A program made the position numbers and the translations under genes. This document shows, piece after piece, positions 1-8,510 of a stretch of DNA of 64,000 nt. The DNA is from an uncultured Ruminococcus sp. Its GTDB lineage: Bacteria; Bacillota; Clostridia; Lachnospirales; Lachnospiraceae. Every line of letters begins with the position of its first letter. The first letter of the stretch is position 1. The notes below the pieces were generated by a model. It was given only the letters and a program-made list of their open reading frames with translations, was not told where the DNA came from and did not search any database. The stretch is from positions 1-64,000 of the forward strand of contig UQKK01000018.1 of the NCBI GenBank assembly GCA_900541505.1, written 5' to 3'.

Positions 1-54
1 CTGCGACCTCCTGGTCCCAAACCAGGCGCTCTAGCCAAGCTGAGCCACACCCCG
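1..54 (-). tRNA. tRNA-Pro (TGG anticodon), 3' end cut by the window edge
   Basis: Read on the minus strand from 54 this gives a tRNA 5' half starting CGGGGTGTGGCTCAG, with a D arm and a 5-bp anticodon stem (CCTGG/CCAGG). The stem encloses the loop TTTGGGA, so the anticodon is TGG for proline. The T arm and acceptor 3' strand lie beyond position 1. A consensus promoter sits about 40 bases upstream. Confidence 0.93.
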
Positions 55-94
55 AAAACGTTCGTCAGCACTGTCTTCCCGTGACGCAATAGTT

Positions 95-123
95 ATTATA
101 TTATAAGCGAACGCACATGTCAA
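95..123 (-). promoter_or_regulatory. Sigma-A promoter of tRNA-Pro
   Basis: On the minus strand TTGACA (123-118) is followed after exactly 17 bases by TATAAT (100-95). Both hexamers match the housekeeping consensus perfectly. The predicted start would fall about 30 bases before the tRNA 5' end. Confidence 0.85.
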
Positions 124-237
124 CAAAATTTTTCATTTTTTTAACACAATTTGCAGAATAGGGATTCGCAGCAATCGCAAAACTCATCTGACAACAGAAA
201 AAAACACCTCTGTGCTCAGCAGGGCATCACCGCATTT

Positions 238-720
238 CTAATCCAGATAGTGTTCCTCATAACGGATACTGCCATCTTCTGCGGTTTCCATAATCAGATA
301 GCTGCCCTTTCTGCCCTCCTGACGGGGATAAGACAGACTGCCGGGATTTAAGAGTGTAACCCCATCCCGCTCTTCCAAAAAAGGACGGTGGGTATGCCCA
401 AACATGACAATCTGTGCTTCCCGTGCTTTTCCCTCTTCCAGTATACATTCTGTGTCCAGTGAGACATAGTATTGGTGTCCGTGAGTGATAAACACCTTGC
501 AATCGCCGATATAAAACTCTTCCTCCGACGGAAGGTCTGAAAAGAAGTCGTTATTTCCTCTCACCATATGCTTCTCGCAGTCCACCGCTGCACGGATATA
601 TTCTTCACCGCCTTCCACATCTCCAAGATGGATGAACATGTCAAATTCACCGGTTTCTTTCAGCGCACGGTCCAAACTCCTGTGCTTCCCATGCGTATCG
701 CTGACAATCAATATTTTCAT
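238..720 (-). CDS. YfcE/MJ0936-type metallophosphoesterase
   Basis: A 160-residue soluble phosphoesterase of the calcineurin-like family. It shows the full metal-binding series in order: SDTHG near residue 8, GD near 33, GNND near 55, an internal THGH near 80, and GHTHRP near 107. The length is normal for the YfcE group, which hydrolyses phosphodiesters such as bis-p-nitrophenyl phosphate in vitro and whose natural substrate is unclear. Its ATG overlaps the stop of rdgB upstream as ATGA, so translation is probably coupled. Pairing with rdgB is common in Firmicutes. The family assignment is firm and the physiological substrate is unknown. Confidence 0.93.
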   Translation of the reverse strand: MKILIVSDTHGKHRSLDRALKETGEFDMFIHLGDVEGGEEYIRAAVDCEKHMVRGNNDFFSDLPSEEEFYIGDCKVFITHGHQYYVSLDTECILEEGKAREAQIVMFGHTHRPFLEERDGVTLLNPGSLSYPRQEGRKGSYLIMETAEDGSIRYEEHYLD

Positions 721-1331
721 AATGTTTCCTTCCCATATTTCTCTTCCAGAATTTTTCTCATCGCGCGCAGCGCTTTCCCCCGGTGACTGAGCTCGTTTTT
801 CAGCTCTACGGACATCTCACCGGTGGTACAGCCATATTCCGGCACGTAGAATATGGGGTCATATCCAAAACCATTCTCTCCCAGAATCTCATGGGCAATC
901 CGCCCCTCGATGGTCCCTCTGACTGTCCGGGCACTTCCATCCGGAAATACTGCCGCCACTGCACAGACAAACCGCGCTGTGCGTTGTTCATCCGGCACCC
1001 CCTCCAATCTGTCAAGAAAGATTCTGTTTTTAACATCATAGGATGTATCCTCTCCCGCAAACCGGGCCGAATAAATGCCGGGCGCCTTATCCAGGTAATC
1101 AATCTCAAGTCCGGAGTCGTCCGCGAGGATGATATCGTCTGTCAGGACTCTCGCCACAGCTCTCGCCTTGATTTCCGCGTTTTCCTCAAAAGAAGTGCCG
1201 TCCTCCACGATGTCCATCTCCACACCAACTTCTTTCATAGAGTAGACCGGCATACCCAAATCGGACAGTATCATACGGATTTCTTTCATTTTATCCTGAT
1301 TTCCGGTTGCAAATACAATTCTCTTCTCCAT
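717..1331 (-). CDS. rdgB: Non-canonical purine NTP pyrophosphatase (XTP/dITP diphosphatase)
   Basis: A 204-residue HAM1/RdgB family enzyme that hydrolyses dITP, ITP and XTP to the monophosphate plus pyrophosphate, keeping deaminated purines out of nucleic acids. Visible motifs are the N-terminal FATGNQDKMKEI substrate loop, the ADDSGLEIDYL acidic metal site near 70, the SARFAG stretch, and GFGYDPIF near 155. The length is typical. The ATG follows GAGGGTGAGAAA, a fair ribosome site. It is the middle gene of a methyltransferase-rdgB-phosphoesterase operon, 11 bases after the upstream stop and overlapping the next gene by four bases. Confidence 0.96.
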   Translation of the reverse strand: MEKRIVFATGNQDKMKEIRMILSDLGMPVYSMKEVGVEMDIVEDGTSFEENAEIKARAVARVLTDDIILADDSGLEIDYLDKAPGIYSARFAGEDTSYDVKNRIFLDRLEGVPDEQRTARFVCAVAAVFPDGSARTVRGTIEGRIAHEILGENGFGYDPIFYVPEYGCTTGEMSVELKNELSHRGKALRAMRKILEEKYGKETL

Positions 1332-1342
1332 TTTCTCACCCT

Positions 1343-2491
1343 CTATCTCTTTTGTCTGGGAGGCTTCGGTCCTAAAAACTGATAGTAGTATGTCCTTATC
1401 ATGCCATTGTAGATTTTGCGGTTTTTATCTGCTTTTCTTCCGAAATACCTCTCTGTATCTTCATAACTCGTTATCACATATGCGGACCAGCTGTCCAGCC
1501 TCGCGAACCCTTCCCCCAGCTCCTTATATATAGAAGGAAGGGTCTTTCTGTCCTCAATCCGCTCCCCGTAAGGAGGATTCGTGATAAGGAAGCCATATTT
1601 CTTCGGATGGCTCAGCTCTTTTACCGGGCGCTGCTGCAGGTGGATGAGATGTTCCACTCCCGCATCCTGTGCATTCTGGCGCGCCGCCTTCACAACCTCG
1701 CCATCGATATCATAGCCCTGTATGTCTGTCTCTATACTGTCATCTATCAAATCATTCGCCTCGTCAACCGCTTCATACCAAAATTTCCGCGCTATGAGGT
1801 TGTCCCACTCTTCCGCCGTAAAACTGCGGTTCATGCCGGGTGCGATGTTGGCTGCTATGAGCGCCGCCTCGATTGGGAATGTGCCGCTCCCGCAGAAAGG
1901 GTCCACCAGAATCCGGTCTGCCTTCCAGGGAGTCAGAAGAATCAGCGCCGCAGCCAATGTCTCTGTGATAGGCGCCTTCGCCGTCATCTGCCGGTATCCC
2001 CTCTTATGAAGGGAAACGCCTGACGTGTCAATCCCCACTGTCACGATGTCCTTCATCAAAAAGACCCGTATTGGATATGCCGCGCCGTCCTCCTGGAACC
2101 AGTCTGTATGGTATCTGGATTTCAGCCGCTCCACAATCGCCTTTTTCATGATGGACTGGATATCTGAAGGGCTGAACAGGCGGCTCTTTACGGATGCCGC
2201 TTTTGTGACCCAGAACTTCCCATCTTTGGGTATGTAATCCTCCCAGGGCAGCTTCTTTGTCTCCTCAAAGAGTTCCTCAAACGTCCCCGCCCGAAAGCTC
2301 CCCACTTTCAGCAAAATCCGCTCTGCTGTGCGCAGGAAGATATTTGCTCTGCTGATGGCTTTTGCATCACCGTAGAAAGTAACCCTGCCATCCTCCACCT
2401 GCGCAATCTCATATCCCAGGTCTGTAATCTCTCTTTTTAAAACCGATTCCAACCCGAAATGGCAGGGGGCAATTAATTCCATTCTTTCCAT
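1343..2491 (-). CDS. THUMP-domain class I SAM-dependent RNA methyltransferase (RlmL N-domain/YpsC type)
   Basis: A 382-residue protein with an N-terminal ferredoxin-like and THUMP RNA-binding part (about 1-155) and a Rossmann methyltransferase core (about 160-375). The core carries DPFCGSGTFPIEAA as the SAM-binding motif and TNPPYGERI as the NPPY catalytic motif of guanine-N2 methyltransferases. It resembles B. subtilis YpsC and the N-terminal half of E. coli RlmL, which makes m2G2445 in 23S rRNA. The target here is inferred, not shown. The start ATG follows GGTGGA, with a second ATG three codons on. It heads the operon with rdgB and the phosphoesterase. Confidence 0.93.
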   Translation of the reverse strand: MERMELIAPCHFGLESVLKREITDLGYEIAQVEDGRVTFYGDAKAISRANIFLRTAERILLKVGSFRAGTFEELFEETKKLPWEDYIPKDGKFWVTKAASVKSRLFSPSDIQSIMKKAIVERLKSRYHTDWFQEDGAAYPIRVFLMKDIVTVGIDTSGVSLHKRGYRQMTAKAPITETLAAALILLTPWKADRILVDPFCGSGTFPIEAALIAANIAPGMNRSFTAEEWDNLIARKFWYEAVDEANDLIDDSIETDIQGYDIDGEVVKAARQNAQDAGVEHLIHLQQRPVKELSHPKKYGFLITNPPYGERIEDRKTLPSIYKELGEGFARLDSWSAYVITSYEDTERYFGRKADKNRKIYNGMIRTYYYQFLGPKPPRQKR

Positions 2492-2539
2492 GAAATTCCA
2501 CCGTCCTAAAGCTCGTCTGTATCCATATTACTATAAATT

Positions 2540-2574
2540 CGGGGCGTAGTAAAGTTTTACTTTCCCACGCCCCG
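2540..2574 (-). terminator. Hairpin downstream of the Asn-rich gene
   Basis: CGGGGCGT and ACGCCCCG form an 8-bp perfect stem, with a smaller AGTAAA/TTTACT dyad nested inside. It lies 70 bases past the stop of the 64-residue gene. The following U-run is weak, so termination is likely but not certain. Confidence 0.5.
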
Positions 2575-2646
2575 TTCTGCCTTCTGTATGCACTGCTGTT
2601 ATCCGGGCATTTTGCCATGATAATACATCATGACTGCATGCCCCGA

Positions 2647-2841
2647 CTAGTAGTTGTCCTGCTCGTCATATGCATCCATGTTTTTGCTGTTCTTATTCTT
2701 GGATGATGTGCTGTTAGAATTTCTGCCGCAGTTAGATGTTTTATTCTTGCTCTGCTCATTCGCATAGGAAGAATAAGAGTTGCTGTTTGCATTTTTGTTT
2801 GTGCTGTTTGCATTGTTCGCATTGCTGTAATTCTTTGCCAT
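2647..2841 (-). CDS. Small Asn/Ser/Lys-rich protein, 64 residues
   Basis: I chose the ATG at 2841 because AGGAGGG lies just before it; the reading frame also runs open further upstream without a ribosome site. The product starts MAKNYSNANNANSTNKN and is about one third asparagine, with much serine and lysine and an acidic end (DAYDEQDNY). One cysteine is present. It has no membrane segment and is predicted to be disordered. Small Asn-rich proteins of this style occur in clostridial genomes and some resemble spore-core proteins, but I see no established SASP motif. Function is unknown. It stands alone, with hairpins on both sides. Confidence 0.7.
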   Translation of the reverse strand: MAKNYSNANNANSTNKNANSNSYSSYANEQSKNKTSNCGRNSNSTSSKNKNSKNMDAYDEQDNY

Positions 2842-3028
2842 TGTAATTCCCTCCTGTTTATTTGTTGCAGTCTTATTGTTTGGAGGCAATTCGGTTTTTA
2901 TACAGAACATCAAAATAATTTACAGCTTTTTTATTTTTTTGCTTGCTTTTTCCAATTCCATATATTATACTATCTCTTGTAGGAAGGTTACTTTCTACAA
3001 CCCCTTATTAATTATTTATACTCCCCTC

Positions 3029-3059
3029 AAAAGACCGATGGCTCCCCCATCGGTCTTTT
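3029..3059 (-). terminator. Terminator of pepD (works in both directions)
   Basis: AAAAGACCGATGG pairs perfectly with CCATCGGTCTTTT around a 5-base loop, 7 bases after the pepD stop, with A and T runs on both sides. This is a classical intrinsic terminator. Confidence 0.88.
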
Positions 3060-3065
3060 ACTTTT

Positions 3066-4496
3066 TTATACTTCCGCAAGTTCTTTTAACAATTCTGTCA
3101 GCCAGTTCCACATATTCGCGATAGATTCTTTGGATACTTTCTCTTTTGTAGAATGAACGTCATACAGATTCGGTCCCACGGATATGATATCCATGCCCGG
3201 TCGTTTGCCGTCCCAGTAGCCGCACTCCAGTCCCGCGTGAATGGCAGCCAATGTCGCTTTTTTCCCTGACAGCCGCTCATACAGCGCGATGGCTCTGTCT
3301 CGAAGCGGTGAATCCTGGCGGTACTGCCATCCCGGATAGTCGCTCTCGAAAATGCACTCATCACAGTATTCTCCCGCGATAATCTGAATTTTATCACGCA
3401 GAAAATATTTCTGAGACTCCACCGAGCTCCTAAGAGACATCAGAAGTGTCATCCTGCCGTCTTCCACCGTCAGAGAACCTAAGCTCATGGAAGTCTCTAT
3501 CAAATCTTCTATGGCAAAGGAATAGCCGAATACGCCGTAGGGCAGGAGCATGATGCTGTTAGTAATATTCTTCTGATATTCCTCTGTGTAGACTTCCGCC
3601 TCCTTGCACACGCTTCCCTCTTCTATATCCAGAGAAATGTGGTCCGTGTACTGAAGCTCATCACGGAATGTCTTTTCCGCCTCTCTGATTTTTGCTTTTA
3701 CTGTTTCTTTATCCTCCGTTTTTACATAGAAGCAGACTTTTCCTGTATTTGCAATGGCATTTGCCTTTCCCTGCACATCCATCTCACCCGTCCTCGCGGA
3801 GGTACTCTTCAGCGCGTAGCACAGTCTGCCCAGCAGCACAATGGAATTTCCCAGACCTTTACCGATATTGATTCCCGAATGTCCGCCTGCCAGCTCACGG
3901 ATGTTCACCGTCAGCGGGATTCTCTCATCAGTCAGCACTTCTTTTTCCAGGTTCCAAATCATGCGGCAGCGCAGTCCTCCCGCGCAGCTCGTATAGAAAA
4001 CTCCTTCTTCCTCGGAATCGAGATTGATAAAGCGGGTTCCCTTCAGCGAGGATACGTCAAGATGGTCCGCGCCAATTAATCCGGTCTCCTCCTGTACGGT
4101 AAAGATAACCTCCAAATCCGGGTGTTCTAACTCTTTACTGTCCAGGATTGCCAGACAATATGCCACCGCAATCCCGTTATCCGCGCCCAGAGAAGTTCCT
4201 TCCGCAAAATAGTATCCATCGTCCTCTTTGACTTCGATGCCGTCCTCATAACGGTGACTGCTGTCCTCATCCTTTACATAGACCATATCCAGATGCCCCT
4301 GCAGTATGACAGGCTCTGCTCCCTTCACTGTCCCCGGCTTACGGATGATAATATTGCCGATATCATCCCTGTAAACAGAAAGCCCCCGCTCTCTGGCAAA
4401 GGACTCGATATAATCCCCGACTGCCTTCTCATCCCCTGAAGCTCTGGGAATGGAACACACCTTTCTAAAATAAGAAATCACTTTCTCTACATCCAT
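3066..4496 (-). CDS. pepD: Aminoacyl-histidine dipeptidase (cytosol nonspecific dipeptidase, M20)
   Basis: A 476-residue zinc dipeptidase of the PepD branch of family M20, normally cytosolic, splitting X-His and other dipeptides. Seen in order: PRASGDEKAV near 17, LQGHLDMVYVK with the metal-binding HxD near 70, GTSLGADNGIAVA near 110, the catalytic and bridging acids in VQEETGLIGAD near 143, and AIHAGLECG near 410. The ATG at 4496 follows GAAAGGAGAGAAAGAG; a GTG one codon upstream is the alternative. It closes the transporter and hydrolase operon that begins at the nitrilase gene, which fits a role in finishing peptide breakdown. Confidence 0.96.
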   Translation of the reverse strand: MDVEKVISYFRKVCSIPRASGDEKAVGDYIESFARERGLSVYRDDIGNIIIRKPGTVKGAEPVILQGHLDMVYVKDEDSSHRYEDGIEVKEDDGYYFAEGTSLGADNGIAVAYCLAILDSKELEHPDLEVIFTVQEETGLIGADHLDVSSLKGTRFINLDSEEEGVFYTSCAGGLRCRMIWNLEKEVLTDERIPLTVNIRELAGGHSGINIGKGLGNSIVLLGRLCYALKSTSARTGEMDVQGKANAIANTGKVCFYVKTEDKETVKAKIREAEKTFRDELQYTDHISLDIEEGSVCKEAEVYTEEYQKNITNSIMLLPYGVFGYSFAIEDLIETSMSLGSLTVEDGRMTLLMSLRSSVESQKYFLRDKIQIIAGEYCDECIFESDYPGWQYRQDSPLRDRAIALYERLSGKKATLAAIHAGLECGYWDGKRPGMDIISVGPNLYDVHSTKEKVSKESIANMWNWLTELLKELAEV

Positions 4497-4564
4497 CACT
4501 CTTTCTCTCCTTTCAGCTCAGCAGGCGGGGTCTCTATGCCCTGCCTGCCCTATCGCCCTGCGTT

Positions 4565-4822
4565 TTAAATAAACATTTTGATAAGCCCAGAGAAGAAGCT
4601 GTACAGCCCGTCTCCGGCGATAAGTCCCGCATCACGGCAGTTCATAAATTCATCGCCGATAATCTTGCGGATGACAACTGCCACGACCACACAAATACCA
4701 TAAATTGGGTTATTAATGAGAAGCCCTGTCGCGAACAGAATACCGAACATATACTTTCTTCCGATGAACTGGAGGATTGCACCCGGAATCGCCCAGATTG
4801 CCAGTTCTTTTACAAGAGCCAT
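4565..4822 (-). pseudogene. C-terminal piece of an OPT-family transporter, displaced frame
   Basis: An 85-residue hydrophobic protein containing LAIWAIPGAILQ, FATGLLINNPIYGI and DAGLIAGDGLYSFFSG. These are the usual last two membrane segments and C-terminal signature of OPT oligopeptide transporters. Its ATG overlaps the last 13 bases of the preceding 448-residue gene. Adding one base in the GGG run at about 4830 would fuse both into one protein of about 538 residues reading AEAGTNMALVKELAIWAIPG, which is how the family normally reads. It is therefore a frameshifted end of one gene, a sequencing error, or a genuinely split transporter. Confidence 0.75.
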
Positions 4823-6156
4823 ATTTGTCCCGCCTCTGCAGCCGTTGCGAACAGATTGCTGGTGGCCGGAATCAATCCATCTTTCATTGTCATCTCCGCA
4901 AAGAAGATAACCACGATAACACCGATGACAGCGCCCAACATCTCAATATATACCTGCTGCTTTCTGCCGTAGACTTCATGTTCTTTATTCTTACTCTTCC
5001 CGCGCAGTATCCAGCCTGTCTTTAAATCATAGCCCATATCGGCAAAACACGGTCCCACCGCACAGATATATCCCGTCATGACAGCCACTGCGACCGGCTC
5101 AAATCCCAACACAACACCGATGGTCATGAAAATGGTCGTCACCGCGAAGCCGGGGAACCATCCCGAATACATAGCTGCCTTTCCGATAATAATCATGGAA
5201 GCCACCGAAGAAAACGCTGTCCATATAATCCACACAATGAGAGTTCCCGCAGACATTCCAGTAAAAATACCGCAGATAATTCCTGTGACAACACCGCCGC
5301 CCACATGTGAGAGCATGGCGATGATGAGTGTCTTCTTCGTCTTTGTCGCCGATACAGTGAGTCCTTCTTCCTTCTCCTGTTTCTCAGTCTCCGCCCGTCT
5401 TTTCTTGGAAGAGTTCTGATAGATAGAGTAAATGGACTGGCAGAGGGCAACAATTCCCGCGCCCACCATGACGCCCTGTGGAATGTTGGTAGCTCCTAAG
5501 TCAAAGCCTGTCAGCGGCTGTATATAGCCGCGGATGAGCAGACCGATTCCCAGTCCCATCATGGAAACGATGTTCGCGATGAACACAATACCGACTGCTC
5601 CCACCGGAAGCTTTACAATGCTTCCCAGGATTCCCACAACGATACCCTGGATAACCCTCTTTGCCTTCTCGCCGCCTTCATCTCCCGCCTCAATGACTTC
5701 GGCCGTCGCCACACCGGGCGCCCACGCTTCCTTTGCCGGGAACAGCGGGGAATCAAAGAGCGCCCCGACTGTATACACAGAGACAACGGTTCCGAAGATG
5801 GTACCGATTGCCATGGGGAGGATTACCTTTGTCTCTCCCATCACATACAGGACAGCCACCGCCACAAACGCGCAGTTGGCGGCAGAAAATCCCGCGCCTG
5901 ACACAATCGTCTGAATATAGTTCTGGCGTTCTTTATTCTTAAAGTTGCTGAACATCGTCACCGGTATCCTGCCTATCAACATGGCAAATACCGCGCCCAA
6001 AATGGAGGTATTCGCGGACACCCCGACTTTTCCCATAATCTGCATGCAGATGATACCTGACAAAACTGCCAGGAGAGAGCCGAAAATAATCGTCATCGGC
6101 TCTGAACATTTTATTTTTTCAAATGTTGAAGTTGTGTTTGTATTATTATCCTTCAT
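4810..6156 (-). CDS. OPT-family oligopeptide transporter, N-terminal part (probably frameshifted)
   Basis: A 448-residue polytopic membrane protein with about ten to twelve hydrophobic segments. It resembles proton-coupled OPT transporters of anaerobes: EPMTIIFGSLLAVLSG near the N-terminus, GAGFSAANCAF near 80, and DMGYDLKTGWILRGK near 385. It stops early at GQIWLL, just where homologues continue into the segments found in the next frame (4565-4822). The start was set at the ATG at 6156, preceded by AAAGGAG. It lies between the M29-like gene and pepD, so peptide import followed by hydrolysis is a natural reading. Whether the two halves make a working carrier is unknown. Confidence 0.85.
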   Translation of the reverse strand: MKDNNTNTTSTFEKIKCSEPMTIIFGSLLAVLSGIICMQIMGKVGVSANTSILGAVFAMLIGRIPVTMFSNFKNKERQNYIQTIVSGAGFSAANCAFVAVAVLYVMGETKVILPMAIGTIFGTVVSVYTVGALFDSPLFPAKEAWAPGVATAEVIEAGDEGGEKAKRVIQGIVVGILGSIVKLPVGAVGIVFIANIVSMMGLGIGLLIRGYIQPLTGFDLGATNIPQGVMVGAGIVALCQSIYSIYQNSSKKRRAETEKQEKEEGLTVSATKTKKTLIIAMLSHVGGGVVTGIICGIFTGMSAGTLIVWIIWTAFSSVASMIIIGKAAMYSGWFPGFAVTTIFMTIGVVLGFEPVAVAVMTGYICAVGPCFADMGYDLKTGWILRGKSKNKEHEVYGRKQQVYIEMLGAVIGVIVVIFFAEMTMKDGLIPATSNLFATAAEAGQIWLL

Positions 6157-6235
6157 TCTTTCTCCTTTTCTCATTCCCCGAGAAAAAAGAGCGCCCGCTT
6201 AAGAAATCGCAGGCACTCTCTTTCCTTCCTATATC

Positions 6236-7300
6236 TTAGTATCCCGCCATTCCCATCTTCTTGCAGATTGCCGCAAGTTCCGGGTCTACATATTTTCCGT
6301 TCTCCTCAATGGTCTTGCCGTCCAGTATGATGGATGGCTTGGATACCACACCGTCTGTATGGGATGCGGCTGTCCAGTAGCTTCCTCTTATCATCTTGCC
6401 CTGGCTTCCGATACCAAATTCCATACAGCCGAAGATTCTCTCGTCTTCCACAATCCTTCCCGTTGCCTTTGATACTCCCGGGTTGAATCCCAGTGAGTAG
6501 TGCGCCAGGCGGAACATATTCGGGTCATCGAAGGACTTCAGCCAAGCCTCGAAACGCTCTGCCTCCTTTCCTCCCTCAATCTTTGTCACACGTCCGTTTT
6601 CCAGTGTCAGTTTCACAGGCTCTGAGAGGATTCCCATGTCTGTGGGCGGGAAGATTGCCGCGTCAAATACCAGTGTTCCGTTGATGGTCTCCTCAATCGG
6701 GCACCAGCTAATCTGTCCGCACATCATGAACGGATAGCCTTTAAATGTCGCAAGCTGTCCGGAATGGCGCACCTTTCTGCCCTCATTTCTCGCTGTCAGA
6801 TATGTACCATTGTCATCCTTGATGATGATTTCATTTCCGGCTTCCATCTTCGCTTTGAGCGCCTCGCCCAGCTCTACAACGCCTGCCACATCTACTTTTC
6901 CGATGCAGTTTACAATCATCGTCACATCCATACCGGTCAGGTTGATGTAACGGCAGCCAAAATCAATAGCTTTTCTCCAGGATTCACACAGCATGATGGA
7001 GGCATAAGAAAGCTCAATCCACACATCCGCCACTGCCACCGCGTTTCCGAGGGGCGCCACAGGCTCCGCGTACGCCGCATCCGTTGTCGGGCAGTATACA
7101 AGCACCGGGTTTGCTCCTACGATATACGCCGCGTTCATAATAGCGTCCAGCACTCTCTTATCCGTGGAGGTATCTCCTGTCACGACCACATTTTCTCCCG
7201 GTTCCACGAGCATCACTTCTTTAACAAGCTTATACGCTGCCTTACTCACCTCGTAGGACAGATACTCCGGTGTCATTTCAATTCCGATAGGGTATTCCAT
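6236..7300 (-). CDS. M29-aminopeptidase/NicX-like metalloenzyme, copy 2
   Basis: A 354-residue protein of the fold shared by family M29 aminopeptidases and 2,5-dihydroxypyridine dioxygenase (NicX). Putative metal ligands are His267 in LAHYSLGFNPG and His314/Asp316 in ASHTDGV. This His-His-Asp set is the one NicX uses for Fe(II). Glu203/Glu204 in CPIEETINGT lie where M29 peptidases place a metal-binding glutamate. An oxygenase is unlikely in a strict anaerobe, so a hydrolase is my preferred reading, but the substrate cannot be told. It is a tandem paralogue of the gene at 7402 and part of the same operon. Confidence 0.8.
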   Translation of the reverse strand: MEYPIGIEMTPEYLSYEVSKAAYKLVKEVMLVEPGENVVVTGDTSTDKRVLDAIMNAAYIVGANPVLVYCPTTDAAYAEPVAPLGNAVAVADVWIELSYASIMLCESWRKAIDFGCRYINLTGMDVTMIVNCIGKVDVAGVVELGEALKAKMEAGNEIIIKDDNGTYLTARNEGRKVRHSGQLATFKGYPFMMCGQISWCPIEETINGTLVFDAAIFPPTDMGILSEPVKLTLENGRVTKIEGGKEAERFEAWLKSFDDPNMFRLAHYSLGFNPGVSKATGRIVEDERIFGCMEFGIGSQGKMIRGSYWTAASHTDGVVSKPSIILDGKTIEENGKYVDPELAAICKKMGMAGY

Positions 7301-7401
7301 ACTAAAATCCTCCTTTATATTAAATTATTTTTTCCCTTTCTTTATGTCTCTTAAAGAAACACGGATGAAGGGGTTTCCTTCCGTCTTTCTTTATGCCTTA
7401 T

Positions 7402-8481
7402 TTATTCGTCCGGCTCGCCGTATTCCGGGATTCCCAGCTTCTGGCAGTATTTCACACATTCCGCCTCTTTATAGATGCCGTTCTCCTCGATAACTTCCCC
7501 GTCCAGGATGATGGTCGGTTTGGATACCACGCCGTCCGTGTGTGCCGCCGCATCCCAGAAAGCCCCGTTCAAGCTGGCTCCCTGGCTTCCGATGCCAAAT
7601 TCGATACAGCCGAAGATTCTCTCATCTTCTACAATCCTTCCCGTCGCTTTGCGCACGCCGGGGTTAAATCCTATGGAATAGTGTGCCAGACGGTACATGT
7701 TCGGGTCATTGAAAGAAGCCAGCCAGTTTTTGAAAATCTGCGCCTGCGCGCCGCCCTCTATATTCGTAACCCTTCCCTCGTGGAAGGTCACTTTTATTCC
7801 TTCATTTAAAATGCCAATCTCCGCCGGAGGGAACAGAGCCGCATCAAATACAATAGTCCCTTCTATCGTCTCCTCCACCGGGCACCAGCTCACCTGTCCG
7901 CCCAGCATAATCGGATATCCCTTCTTTGTCGCGAGCTGACCGGAGTGTTTGACCTTTCTTCCCCGGTTGTACGCCTTCAAATCCGTGCCGTTGGCATCCC
8001 GAATGATGACCTCATCCGCGCGCTGTACTCTGGCAGTCAGATATTCTCCAAACTCCACGACCATACCGTAGTTTATCTTCCCCACGGTGTTTACCAGCAT
8101 AATCGTATCCATGCCGCACAGACAGGTATACCTTGCGCCGTTGGCAATGGCTTTCTGGAAACAGGGGGAGTGCATCACACAGTAATAAGCGAACTCAATC
8201 CACACATCCGCCGCTGCCACCGCATTTGCTACCGGCAGGGACGGCTCCTCAAATGCCTTTCCTGTTGTAGGGTACTTAATCAGCACCGGAAACGCACCGA
8301 TTGTATACGCCGCGTTCATGGCAGCCTCCACCACACGCATATCTGTGGAGGTATCTGCGGTAATCACGACATTCTCGCCCTTTTTTACCAGCATGACATC
8401 GCGCACCAGCTTCATTGCTGCCGCCTGCACTTCATATGAGAGATAACCTTCCGTCATCTCAATGCCAATTGGATATTCCAT
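7402..8481 (-). CDS. M29-aminopeptidase/NicX-like metalloenzyme, copy 1
   Basis: A 359-residue protein. The ATG at 8481 was chosen because GAAAGGAAGGG precedes it and the product then starts MEYPIGIEM exactly like its neighbour. It keeps the same putative ligands (LAHYSIGFNPG, AAHTDGV) and the CPVEETIEGT acidic motif. Most of the length aligns with copy 2 without gaps, except for a longer C-terminus ending GEPDE. The pair presumably arose by tandem duplication and may have diverged in substrate. It follows the NCS1 permease by 29 bases, which suggests its substrate is a small heterocycle, amide or peptide imported by the operon. Confidence 0.8.
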   Translation of the reverse strand: MEYPIGIEMTEGYLSYEVQAAAMKLVRDVMLVKKGENVVITADTSTDMRVVEAAMNAAYTIGAFPVLIKYPTTGKAFEEPSLPVANAVAAADVWIEFAYYCVMHSPCFQKAIANGARYTCLCGMDTIMLVNTVGKINYGMVVEFGEYLTARVQRADEVIIRDANGTDLKAYNRGRKVKHSGQLATKKGYPIMLGGQVSWCPVEETIEGTIVFDAALFPPAEIGILNEGIKVTFHEGRVTNIEGGAQAQIFKNWLASFNDPNMYRLAHYSIGFNPGVRKATGRIVEDERIFGCIEFGIGSQGASLNGAFWDAAAHTDGVVSKPTIILDGEVIEENGIYKEAECVKYCQKLGIPEYGEPDE

Positions 8482-8510
8482 GTTCACCCTTCCTTTCTTA
8501 AATATCACAT

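Noticed and set aside
783..1382. A 199-codon plus-strand open frame across rdgB
   Set aside because: It is antisense to rdgB, has no ribosome site and no recognisable motif; rdgB with its catalytic motifs explains the region.
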